Part shown: one piece after another, positions 29,776-36,797 of the stretch
How the letters are laid out: each line of letters starts with the position of its first letter
Numbering within the stretch: position 1 is the stretch's first letter
Virus record (IMG/VR): IMGVR_UViG_3300028800_000210
Location: 1-36,797 of that record
DNA from: a virus
Direction: 5' to 3' (one strand)
Length of the DNA: 36,797 bases
Position numbers and translations under genes: made by a program
Notes under the pieces: generated by a model
The model's input: only the letters and a program-made list of their open reading frames with translations
Databases searched by the model: none
What the model was told of the DNA's origin: nothing

Positions 29776-29805
29776 AGTATATGTATAAATGTATATAAAA
29801 GTCAA
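29776..29805 (-). promoter_or_regulatory. Promoter of the leftward island
   Basis: Minus strand: TTGACT (29800-29805), 18-base spacer, TATACT (29776-29781). ATGTATA is repeated within the spacer, a possible operator for the RHH protein. Confidence 0.6.
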
Positions 29806-29881
29806 CATTTACTTGCTTCCTGAATAAAAGAATGCTTCTCTTGGATAAAATAACCTCAATTACCCTTTTAAGGAGATTAGC

Positions 29882-30874
29882 ATGGCTGGTCAACAATATA
29901 GAAAAGTAGCTTATGGACTTTCAGACGCATTAATTTCGGTATTTCCCGCTCCGATATTGGCTAATAGGGCTCCTAATACTACGGACAAGGCGCAAATCGG
30001 TGCTATTTGGATTTTTGTAGCAAATAATGCCCCTTACATCCTTACTTCTATTGTAAATAACTTAGCAACTTGGGAGTTATTGTTAGTTTCCGGAGGTGCA
30101 GGTGTATTTACTACAATCACTAGCACGGGAGCATTTACTCTTGATACAACTACCGCAGCCGCTAATACATTGGGTAATACTACTGGTAATACTTCTATTG
30201 CAATGTCAGTTGGTACCGGTGGATTTACTCTTGATGGCGTTGCTGCATCGAACTATGCTATTGGTGCTTCAACTACTACCGGAACTATATCTATTGGTGG
30301 AACAGCACAAACAGGCAACATTGTTCTAGGTAATTCTACTGCTGCTCAAAGCGTTATTATAGGTGCTGCTGCAGGAGCAGGTTCTTCTAATGTTTCTATT
30401 GCTGCGGGAGTTCCAGGCAATACCGTTCTCATTAATAATGGAACTAATACCGGAGCTAACGTAACTAATATTAATAATGGCCCTGCTGGAGCTAATTCAA
30501 CAGTTAATATTCTTTCTGGAACTGCAACTGCTGGAACTCAAACATTCAACGTACTTGCAACTGGAGCTACAAGAGCCGGTGTAGTTAATATTGGTACCGG
30601 AGCTGCTGCGCATGTGGTTTCTATTGGTTCCAATACTGGTGCGGCTTCTACTTTAATTAACGGTGGAACAGGTGGTGTTGAAGTAAGTGCTCCATTCTTA
30701 AACTTATTCAATGCAGCGAGTACTTATATTTATAATGGTGCTGGCGCTCCTGCAAACGGATTGGCATTACACGTTGGGGATATGTATATAAATACAACTG
30801 CTGCAACTGCTGCAACTCGTTTATACATCGCAACGGGTGTTGGAGCTTGGACTAACGTAACGTGTGCAGCGTAA
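29882..30874 (+). CDS. Fibre protein 1
   Basis: 330 residues. An N-terminal anchor of about 65 residues (ILANRAPNTTDKAQIGAIWI, then NLATWELLLV) resembles that of the 34691 fibre. The remaining 250 residues are a Gly/Thr/Ala/Asn repeat with short strands (e.g. GNTSIAMSVGTGGFTLDGVA), consistent with a beta-helical shaft. The C terminus (YINTTAATAATRLYIATGVG) resembles a small tip. A virion-attached adhesin is the likely role. TTAAGGAGATTAGC precedes the ATG. Confidence 0.65.
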   Translation: MAGQQYRKVAYGLSDALISVFPAPILANRAPNTTDKAQIGAIWIFVANNAPYILTSIVNNLATWELLLVSGGAGVFTTITSTGAFTLDTTTAAANTLGNTTGNTSIAMSVGTGGFTLDGVAASNYAIGASTTTGTISIGGTAQTGNIVLGNSTAAQSVIIGAAAGAGSSNVSIAAGVPGNTVLINNGTNTGANVTNINNGPAGANSTVNILSGTATAGTQTFNVLATGATRAGVVNIGTGAAAHVVSIGSNTGAASTLINGGTGGVEVSAPFLNLFNAASTYIYNGAGAPANGLALHVGDMYINTTAATAATRLYIATGVGAWTNVTCAA

Positions 30875-30894
30875 GGTAGATTTTAACTATGCTA

Positions 30895-30940
30895 AGTGGT
30901 ATAATCCTTCCATGTTTAACTTATATAGAAGGATTATACC
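30895..30940 (+). promoter_or_regulatory. Extended -10 promoter within an inverted repeat that masks the HNH ribosome binding site
   Basis: GGTATAATCCTTC (30898-30910) and GAAGGATTATACC (30928-30940) are a perfect 13-bp inverted repeat. The right arm contains AAGGA, the ribosome binding site of the gene at 30942. The left arm holds TGGTATAAT, an extended -10 whose start point would be near 30912, after the left arm. Confidence 0.7.
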
Positions 30941-30941
30941 T

Positions 30942-31562
30942 ATGCTTCCAGAGAGAAACTGTGAATATTGCCATAAAGAATTTAAGCCAAGAGATAAGAT
31001 ACAAGTCGGAAGATTTTGCTCTTCTTTATGTAACCGAAAAGTTCTTCGAAAAAAACAATTGGAAGATCACCAAATATATCTCTCAAATGAAACAGAAGAT
31101 CAGAAATTGCAGTGGCTTAAAGAGCATTATGAGAAGTTTGTTATCAAGAGAAATGATGATTGCTGGGATTGGTCAGGCAGTAAAGTGCATGGATATGCCA
31201 ACTTTAATCACAGGGGAAAGATTATGAAAGCTCACCGCGCAAGTTGGATAGTTCATAATGGTCTTATACCTTCAGGTATGTTTGTATTGCATAAATGTGA
31301 TGTGAGACATTGCACTAGACCAGACCATTTATTTTTGGGTGATCATACTGATAATATGCGAGATATGGCATGTAAAAAAAGAACTGGCGTATCTTTGGGA
31401 GAAAAAAATAAGGCATCAGTGTTGAAGATGGCGCAAGTCATAAGAATAAAAGAATTATTAAATATGGGAGTTTCGGCGATGAGAATTAGTAAAGATTTTA
31501 AAGTTAATGTTAATACTATTAGAAGCATCAAATATGGTATTACTTGGAAGTGTGCCGCGTAA
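30942..31562 (+). CDS. Free-standing HNH homing endonuclease
   Basis: 206 residues. Domains in order: an N-terminal zinc module (CEYCHKEFKP, GRFCSSLC); a linker; an HNH_3-type nuclease core with MKAHRASWIVHNGLIPSGMF, VLHKCDVRHCTRPDHLFLGD and THTDNMRDM-like end, including the catalytic His and Asn/His ligands; and a C-terminal helix-turn-helix (MGVSAMRISKDFKVNVNTIR). This matches phage homing endonucleases that nick intron-minus or gene-minus relatives. The ATG at 30942 is chosen for the ribosome binding site in the repeat arm. Located between fibre genes and followed by its own terminator. Confidence 0.85.
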   Translation: MLPERNCEYCHKEFKPRDKIQVGRFCSSLCNRKVLRKKQLEDHQIYLSNETEDQKLQWLKEHYEKFVIKRNDDCWDWSGSKVHGYANFNHRGKIMKAHRASWIVHNGLIPSGMFVLHKCDVRHCTRPDHLFLGDHTDNMRDMACKKRTGVSLGEKNKASVLKMAQVIRIKELLNMGVSAMRISKDFKVNVNTIRSIKYGITWKCAA

Positions 31563-31581
31563 AGTACTAATTCCAATTCAG

Positions 31582-31622
31582 TTCTGCCTACAAAATTGCT
31601 AGTATTTGTAGGCAGAATTTTA
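31582..31622 (+). terminator. Terminator of the HNH gene
   Basis: TTCTGCCTACAAA (31582-31594) pairs perfectly with TTTGTAGGCAGAA (31605-31617), followed by TTTTAA. Confidence 0.8.
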
Positions 31623-31648
31623 ACCATCAAATCTTAAGGATTGGACTT

Positions 31649-31894
31649 ATGAATCAAAATCTACTCAGCATATTCTCAGTTGTTGTAAATGAAAAAACTT
31701 TCCAGTTTCTTCCAGCAAATTCAAATTTTGAAGAAGTAGCTGAAGCTCTTGAGTTACTCAAGAAAGGCTTTGAAGAACTTAAAGCTAAAGCATTAGAAGC
31801 TGGAGCTGAAAAAGCAAAAGAATCCTCTTGCGCTGAAGCTTCAGAGGACAAGTCTGAAGATGCTCCTGTTGTTGAAGCTGAGATTGTAAACTAA
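31649..31894 (+). CDS. 81-residue acidic coiled-coil protein
   Basis: The first 30 residues are beta-like (NLLSIFSVVVNEKTFQFLPA), followed by an Ala/Glu/Lys coiled coil (VAEALELLKKGFEELKAKAL) and a very acidic tail ending VVEAEIVN. AAGGATTGGACTT precedes the ATG. First gene of a run of small virion-like proteins before the long fibres; a chaperone or linker for fibres is possible but not shown. Confidence 0.5.
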   Translation: MNQNLLSIFSVVVNEKTFQFLPANSNFEEVAEALELLKKGFEELKAKALEAGAEKAKESSCAEASEDKSEDAPVVEAEIVN

Positions 31895-31913
31895 TAAAAA
31901 TTAAGGAGAGTAT

Positions 31914-32258
31914 ATGGCATATCAAAATAAAGTCTTGCCAATTCCTCTTAGCTCTATCGCTGCCTCGACATTTACTGGATCTTACCAATTACTTTCGGCA
32001 GCAGCTGGTTTGCCAAACCCATGTATAATGCTTCACATAGCTAATAATGCATCGGTTGGAGTTACCGTTAGCTACGACGGAACCAATGATCATGATTTCA
32101 TTATTGCCGGTGATGAACGACAGCTTGAATTTCAAGCGAATGCTTTGCCACAGAATTTTTCTGCATCATTAGCTGCTGGCACAAAAATATATGTTAAGGG
32201 ATCTGCTGGAACGGGGACTGTTTATCTTTCGGGATTCTACTGTCCTACAAATAGTTAA
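31914..32258 (+). CDS. Small beta-sandwich virion protein 1
   Basis: 114 residues. Beta pattern with PCIMLHIANNASVGVTVSYD, FIIAGDERQLEFQ and GTKIYVKGSAGTGTVYLSGF. The next gene has the same layout (LYIVNTTDVLLTFSFDGVND, IYVKGSPSLGTVYLSTF), so the two are tandem paralogues. TTAAGGAGAGTAT precedes the ATG. Probably a fibre base or tip component. Confidence 0.55.
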   Translation: MAYQNKVLPIPLSSIAASTFTGSYQLLSAAAGLPNPCIMLHIANNASVGVTVSYDGTNDHDFIIAGDERQLEFQANALPQNFSASLAAGTKIYVKGSAGTGTVYLSGFYCPTNS

Positions 32259-32266
32259 GGAGCCTT

Positions 32267-32614
32267 ATGTCAGCACAAAATTTAGCGGTTCGTCTTTACC
32301 CCGAAGTTCTAAGATCATTGGCATTTGGGTCAATTTCAGGCGCTTATGCGGGAATTGGAACGGCGCTATTAAACCCAGCGCGTGTTCTTTATATAGTCAA
32401 TACGACTGATGTATTACTTACTTTTAGCTTTGATGGGGTGAATGATCATTTTGTTATACCATCCAACTCTTATTTGCTTTTTGATGTGACCAGCAATATG
32501 ACATTGACTGGAGGCGCTCTTTCTATTGCCCAAGGACAACGAATATACGTTAAGGGATCTCCTTCACTGGGAACGGTATATCTATCAACCTTCTTTGGTA
32601 CAGGAGTAAACTAA
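32267..32614 (+). CDS. Small beta-sandwich virion protein 2
   Basis: 115 residues, paralogue of the 31914 product (shared IYVKGSxxxGTVYLSxF end and NNTTxVxxTxSxDGxND centre). The N terminus differs. TTAAGGAGCCTT precedes the ATG, and its stop overlaps the start of the long fibre, so its level may be tied to the fibre's. Confidence 0.55.
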   Translation: MSAQNLAVRLYPEVLRSLAFGSISGAYAGIGTALLNPARVLYIVNTTDVLLTFSFDGVNDHFVIPSNSYLLFDVTSNMTLTGGALSIAQGQRIYVKGSPSLGTVYLSTFFGTGVN

Positions 32615-34677
32615 TGAGTCAACTGAGCCGCCTGATACCAACCTCAGGCCCTGGATCCGGAACAGTAACCAGTATAACTTTTAACGGTGGACTAACTTCA
32701 ACGCCAGATCCAGTTACTGCAACTGGTACAGCAACCCTGGACCAAACAAATCTTACCGTGCTTGATGGAACCGTTTATTGGGATACCGGAACACAAAGAT
32801 TAAATACGACAGCCACGGGTACTGTAGGGCAATTTCTTCGATCTGGTGGTGCGGGCGTAGCTCCTGCTTATGCTACTTTACCATCAAACGCAATTTCGAT
32901 TACTGGAGATTCTGGCGGTGCACTAACGGGTACTGCATTCACTTTTACGGGCGGGACTACAGGATTGCTGTTTTCAGGAGCAGGAACTACTGAGACCCTA
33001 GTGGGAACCTTAGCGGTAGCCAATGGAGGGACAAATGCTACTTCATTCGCCACAACCGATGGCACAGTCTATTTTGATGGTACTCGATTAGTAACAACTG
33101 CAACAGGAACTGCTGGACAAATTTTAACCTCTAATGGTGCAGGAGTTGCTCCCACCTATCAAACGGGTACTGCAGGGACAATATCGATTACCGGAGATAG
33201 TGGTGGAGCGCTTACGAGCAGCTCATTCACATTTACCGGCGGCACAACTGGACTCACATTCGCTGGCGCGGGATCAACTGAAACGCTCGGAGGAACTCTT
33301 GTAGTATCCAATGGTGGAACTGGCAGAGCAACCCTCACTAGCCACGGCGTTCTTGTAGGAGCTGGCACATCTGCAATTACTCAATTAGCAGTAGGAACCA
33401 CAGGCCAAGTACTGACTGGAGTAACTGGCGCTGATCCAGTATTTGCGGCACCAGCTGCAAGCTCAATAAGTATTACTGGAAACACTGGCGGAGCTTTAAC
33501 TGGCAATGCATTCACTTTTACTGGTGGTACTACGGGATTATCGTTTGGTGGATCTGGAACAACTGAAACACTCAGCGGAACATTGGTTGTGGCCAATGGA
33601 GGAACGAATGCCACGAGCTTTGCTACTACCGACGGAACAATAATATTTGATGGAACCCGATTAGTTACGCTTGCCTCAACAGGAACTACTGGCCAAGCAC
33701 TTGTATCTGCTGGAGCTGGCGTTGCTCCTGCCTATGGAGTCCTTCCTATTGCTGGAGGTGGAACAAATGCCACTTCAATGGCCAATACGGATGGGGTTGT
33801 ATATTATGATGGCACTCGCTTAGTAACTACCGCAGTAGGCACTGCTACACAAGTATTGACCTCAAATGGTGCTGGTGTTGCACCTACATTCCAGGCAGCT
33901 GGTGGATCAGGAGTCACTTCGATAACGGGTAATACAGGCGGAGCATTGACTGGTGCACTTACCTTTACCGGTGGTACAACAGGCCTTTCCTTTGGTGGTT
34001 CTGGAACCACTCAAACACTTACCTTTGCGGGTATTACTGCCAATGGTGGGACGGTATCTTTAGCTACTGATGCAACCACTTCTACTATAAATATAGGAAC
34101 TGGAGCAGGTGCTAAGACTTCAACTTTTGGTAGTACTAATACCACTTCTACTACGGTGATAAGTTCTGGTTCTGGTAATATAGCTATGAATACTGGATTA
34201 ACCGTTGATAGTACCGGAAGAAATTACAATACAAAACAACCTGCATTTTTGGCAACTCTTAATTCTTCTACTTCAAATAATGTTACCGGTGATGGAACTA
34301 CATATACTATCGTATTTGCTAATACTACTTTTGACCAAGGAAGCAATTTTAATACTGGAACGGGAGTTTTTACTGCACCCATCACGGGAAAATATATGTT
34401 CAATACTAATGTAGTTTTAGCTAACGTTGTCGCACAAACTACAGGTCAATGCCAGATAGTAACTACCGGACAAACATTCGAAGGTCAATATAATAATCCT
34501 TCTTTAGATTATGCTCCGGGAAATTTCTTTAGCATGCAAAACACAGTGTTTGCTACCATGACTGCAGGAGATACCGCAAAAATTAATATTATTCTTTCTG
34601 GAAGTACTAAAACAGTTGGAGTATTAGGAGGTGCCGGCGGCACATATACGAGATTTAGTGGATTCTTAGTTTGTTAA
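32614..34677 (+). CDS. Long fibre with C1q-like tip
   Basis: 687 residues. The shaft consists of imperfect units of about 95-100 residues, each with SITGDSGGALTG, FTFTGGTTGLxFxGxGTTET, VANGGTNATSFATTDGT and GQxLTSNGAGVAP elements; copies begin near nucleotides 32895, 33181 and 33466, with a longer unit before that near 33913. The last 145 residues (PAFLATLNSSTSNNVTGDGT, FNTGTGVFTAPITGKYMFN) match a C1q/TNF-type trimeric head. Likely trimeric receptor-binding protein. It overlaps the 32267 gene. Confidence 0.75.
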   Translation: MSQLSRLIPTSGPGSGTVTSITFNGGLTSTPDPVTATGTATLDQTNLTVLDGTVYWDTGTQRLNTTATGTVGQFLRSGGAGVAPAYATLPSNAISITGDSGGALTGTAFTFTGGTTGLLFSGAGTTETLVGTLAVANGGTNATSFATTDGTVYFDGTRLVTTATGTAGQILTSNGAGVAPTYQTGTAGTISITGDSGGALTSSSFTFTGGTTGLTFAGAGSTETLGGTLVVSNGGTGRATLTSHGVLVGAGTSAITQLAVGTTGQVLTGVTGADPVFAAPAASSISITGNTGGALTGNAFTFTGGTTGLSFGGSGTTETLSGTLVVANGGTNATSFATTDGTIIFDGTRLVTLASTGTTGQALVSAGAGVAPAYGVLPIAGGGTNATSMANTDGVVYYDGTRLVTTAVGTATQVLTSNGAGVAPTFQAAGGSGVTSITGNTGGALTGALTFTGGTTGLSFGGSGTTQTLTFAGITANGGTVSLATDATTSTINIGTGAGAKTSTFGSTNTTSTTVISSGSGNIAMNTGLTVDSTGRNYNTKQPAFLATLNSSTSNNVTGDGTTYTIVFANTTFDQGSNFNTGTGVFTAPITGKYMFNTNVVLANVVAQTTGQCQIVTTGQTFEGQYNNPSLDYAPGNFFSMQNTVFATMTAGDTAKINIILSGSTKTVGVLGGAGGTYTRFSGFLVC

Positions 34678-34690
34678 AAAAGGAGCTTAA

Positions 34691-35866
34691 ATGTCATTCA
34701 ATATAAATCAAAGACTCAATGGACTTGACCCCCTTGCATATGCAGGAGTTAACCCGGTTCAACCACCTGATTTTGTCACGAAACCAAGACCACCTAATTC
34801 TACTGATTCAAAGAACTTTTATCTTGGAACATTATGGCTTGATACGAGCAATTATCCAACTATAGCACCAACTAACCAAAATATATGGATGCTTGTGGCT
34901 CTCATTGGTAATGCTGCAACCTGGGTCAATTTAGCTGCATCCCCTATAACCTTAACCGGTAATAGTGGGGGCGCTGTTTCTCCGTTGGGTGGAAATATCA
35001 ATGTGGTGGGGGACGGTACCACTATTAACATTGTGGGTAACCCAGGAACTCACACGCTAACAGCTTCTACTGCAGGTTCTGTTGCTACGAGCTATATAAC
35101 TAATCCTGTAACAGGAACTGCGATCCCAGCATCCGGCGTACTTACATTTGCCGGAGCAGGCGGAATAGTTGTTTCAGCGGCTGGATCAACAGTAACTATA
35201 ACTGGAGGTAGTGGAACAGTAACGGGATTATTAACCGACGATGGACATACGGTAACACCTACAGCGGGCGTTATTCAATTGCATGGTGGCAATAATATAA
35301 CCACATCGGGTACTGTTGGGCCTAATACTGCAACCGTTTCTGTTTCCGGCACAACAAATCACACGGTACAACTTGGTAATTCAACAGGAAGCTTGAATTC
35401 ATTAGCTAATGGGACAACTGGACAAGTATTGACAGCAGTAACCGGATCCGATCCGATATGGAATAGTTTTAATAAAATTGCATGGACTCCTACGTTATCT
35501 TTCGGGGGTTCATCAACTGGTATAGTGTATACTCTGCAGGAAGGATTCTATCAAATTCTAGGCAATATAGTTTTCTTTCAGGGGGGTATAGGAATATCAA
35601 GTAAAGGAAGTTCAACAGGAATTGCTCGTATAAGTGGATTGCCATTTGCATCATCAGGAATAGATACTATTCAATTTGGCCCCTTTGCTTCAGGTGGTCA
35701 AGTATTTACTGCAGGATATACCTATGCTTGGTGCTTCAATGAGATAAGTACAACTAACCTGTTTATCAATCAGGGTGGTACTAATCTTCCTGGTGTGGCT
35801 ATGACAGATACTAATTTTGTTAATAACTGTGCCTTAGACGTTTCAGGGTTTTATTTCACCGTTTAG
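34691..35866 (+). CDS. Fibre protein 2 with distinct tip
   Basis: 391 residues. An N-terminal anchor (FVTKPRPPNSTDSKNFYLGT, LIGNAATWVNLA) resembles that of the 29882 fibre. A Thr/Gly/Val shaft follows with TGNSGGAVSPLGGNINVVGD and TTGQVLTAVTGSDPIW. The C-terminal 130 residues (IAWTPTLSFGGSSTGIVYTL, YQILGNIVFFQGGIGIS) form a different beta tip from the C1q fibre. AAAAAGGAGCTTAA precedes the ATG. Several fibres sharing an anchor suggest multiple host receptors. Confidence 0.7.
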   Translation: MSFNINQRLNGLDPLAYAGVNPVQPPDFVTKPRPPNSTDSKNFYLGTLWLDTSNYPTIAPTNQNIWMLVALIGNAATWVNLAASPITLTGNSGGAVSPLGGNINVVGDGTTINIVGNPGTHTLTASTAGSVATSYITNPVTGTAIPASGVLTFAGAGGIVVSAAGSTVTITGGSGTVTGLLTDDGHTVTPTAGVIQLHGGNNITTSGTVGPNTATVSVSGTTNHTVQLGNSTGSLNSLANGTTGQVLTAVTGSDPIWNSFNKIAWTPTLSFGGSSTGIVYTLQEGFYQILGNIVFFQGGIGISSKGSSTGIARISGLPFASSGIDTIQFGPFASGGQVFTAGYTYAWCFNEISTTNLFINQGGTNLPGVAMTDTNFVNNCALDVSGFYFTV

Positions 35867-35875
35867 GGATTACCT

Positions 35876-36067
35876 ATGTACAAACCAAATAAATTAGATC
35901 GAAATATAGTTACTTTTGCTGAACTTTGTGATGCTCTTGATAAAGCCAATGAAGAATTGGTTAAACATTGCCAGCTGATTGCAGCATTGCAAGCAGTATC
36001 AATTGAACAATGCAATAGAATTCGATTACTTGAAGAAGAGATATTTAAGAAGAAATGCAGTAATTGA
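35876..36067 (+). CDS. 63-residue coiled-coil protein
   Basis: Starts MYKPNKLDRNIVTFAELCDA; the middle is a heptad-like coiled coil (ANEELVKHCQLIAALQAVS, then QCNRIRLLEEEIFKKK). The last gene of the rightward late region. Fibre chaperone or small virion link are possible by position. No family recognised. Confidence 0.5.
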   Translation: MYKPNKLDRNIVTFAELCDALDKANEELVKHCQLIAALQAVSIEQCNRIRLLEEEIFKKKCSN

Positions 36068-36089
36068 ACAACCTGTTATTTATGAATTG

Positions 36090-36116
36090 GCCCCCTACTT
36101 ATCACAGGGGGCTTTT
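36090..36116 (+). terminator. Terminator at the end of the late region
   Basis: GCCCCCT (36090-36096) pairs with AGGGGGC (36106-36112), followed by TTTT. It lies between convergent genes. Confidence 0.75.
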
Positions 36117-36134
36117 GAATTGATTATTTCTTAT

Positions 36135-36485
36135 TCAATCTTCCTCGAGATCTTCAAAGTAAATACCATACCAGTTTGGTTTTAATGGTTTCGTCTTGAA
36201 GGCCCATCCTTCACTTCCATCATATTCTACTCGTTCTAACCACCAATCTTTTCCTACAATACATAAATCATTATTTATAGCCTGTAATCCAAAGCCACTA
36301 TCATACCAACAGTCTTTAGCCAGATTCTTGAAATCTTCCCAGTTTATGTATTTCTTCTCATCAATACATACAAACTCAATGTCTGACTCATCAATGCACC
36401 TAGATTTCAAAGCTTCTAACGTCTCATCAAGCAAATTATCGTTATGAAGATTATGTTTCTCTTTTGATATCTTACTTTCCATCAT
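36135..36485 (-). CDS. 116-residue hypothetical protein
   Basis: Acidic and Trp-rich: helical N terminus (LHNDNLLDETLEALKSRC), then alpha/beta with KDCWYDSGFGLQAINNDL and VGKDWWLERVEYDGSEGW. No family recognised. Transcribed leftward, convergent with the fibre genes. A second ATG at 36482 is equally good; the ribosome binding site is weak. If the genome is circular it belongs to the end of the early block. Confidence 0.55.
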   Translation of the reverse strand: MMESKISKEKHNLHNDNLLDETLEALKSRCIDESDIEFVCIDEKKYINWEDFKNLAKDCWYDSGFGLQAINNDLCIVGKDWWLERVEYDGSEGWAFKTKPLKPNWYGIYFEDLEED

Positions 36486-36499
36486 AATTTATTCTTTCA

Positions 36500-36763
36500 T
36501 TATTTATCACAGGGGGTCTTTTCCATCAGCTTATATAAAAGTAATGCGCTTAGAATAAACGTAGAACTTAATCCAAATCCCATCCATAATTTTGCTGAAT
36601 CAGCGGTGAAATAAAAACCCTTTTCTCCGCTCAATGTATTAGCAGCATTAAAAGCAGTATATTCTGCACCTGAATGGAATCCCATATGAAACACAAACCA
36701 TTCTCTTTCTCTATCAGCTGATATATAGGAACTTAAAAGAAGTAAAAGAATATATTTTTTCAT
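36500..36763 (-). CDS. Secreted/membrane protein
   Basis: 87 residues with a signal peptide (MKKYILLLLLSSYISA), a soluble aromatic stretch (REWFVFHMGFHSGAEYTAFN) and a C-terminal membrane helix (LWMGFGLSSTFILSALLLY). A type I membrane layout for envelope location. AGGATT precedes the ATG. It continues the pattern of small envelope proteins seen at 66-3217. Confidence 0.55.
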   Translation of the reverse strand: MKKYILLLLLSSYISADREREWFVFHMGFHSGAEYTAFNAANTLSGEKGFYFTADSAKLWMGFGLSSTFILSALLLYKLMEKTPCDK

Positions 36764-36797
36764 ATAATCCTGTTATGTTATTGCCGTTTGTACAATT

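Noticed and set aside
30889-31227. 112-codon frame overlapping the start of the HNH gene
   Set aside because: A frame-shifted shadow of the endonuclease with no ribosome binding site and no recognisable motif.
32868-34010. Several Pro/Val-rich open frames antisense to the long fibre
   Set aside because: They recur with the period of the fibre repeat and reflect its Gly/Thr codons on the other strand.
1-36797. An integrase or other lysogeny module
   Set aside because: No tyrosine or serine recombinase motifs and no CI/Cro-type pair were seen; RHH proteins alone do not indicate lysogeny.

Overview
The window reads as an essentially complete genome of a short-tailed (podovirus-type) bacteriophage. 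It is AT-rich, uses strong AGGAG-type ribosome binding sites and the standard code, and has two sigma70-like divergent promoters. I cannot name the host. Structural genes recognised by family resemblance are TerS/TerL, a P22-like portal, a scaffold, an N4-gp56-type major capsid protein (MCP), T7 gp11/P22 gp4-like and gp12/gp10-like tail proteins, two ejection-type proteins, and several receptor-binding fibres. I see no integrase, DNA or RNA polymerase, primase, helicase, tRNA or CRISPR array. Replication probably leans on the host plus two ERF-type annealing proteins, a RusA-type resolvase and a winged-helix initiator-like protein.

Layout. Positions 66-4762 form a tightly packed leftward block, likely early: tandem ERF paralogues and many very small proteins, several secreted or membrane-bound, including a three-member family with a K.YxLKITW start. 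Positions 4763-5208 are a control region with overlapping divergent promoters, a 13-bp-phased ATCTAC array, a leader hairpin plus terminator, and a dyad over a second rightward promoter. From 5209 rightward come the initiator-like protein, RusA, TerS, TerL and small proteins (to 10158), then portal, head accessory proteins, scaffold, endolysin and holin-like proteins (10292-17063). The MCP locus (17282-19453) and head/tail/ejection genes follow (19464-28285). A leftward island (28306-29748) with its own promoter, an RHH regulator and two iteron arrays interrupts the late operon. The fibre region (29882-36067) holds a free-standing HNH endonuclease. Two leftward genes (36135-36763) point across the window end toward the early block, which fits a circular or circularly permuted genome of about 36.8 kb.

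The standout is the MCP locus. The conserved MCP can only be read by joining four exons (17282-17545, 17575-17600, 18273-18294, 18818-19453), giving 315 residues. The three interruptions are 29, 672 and 523 nt. The 672-nt one has a full group I intron core (P1, P3-P9) with an antisense ribbon-helix-helix gene in its P6 loop. The 523-nt one is a sister group I intron with a DUF551-like rather than nuclease ORF and an apparently missing P8. The 29-nt one has a good P1, P10 and terminal G but no room for a core, so it cannot be a normal self-splicing intron. A second notable device is a 13-bp inverted repeat that would hide the HNH gene's ribosome binding site on read-through mRNA, while an extended -10 promoter in its left arm would start transcripts that escape it.

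Family assignments come from motif recognition by eye, not database searches.
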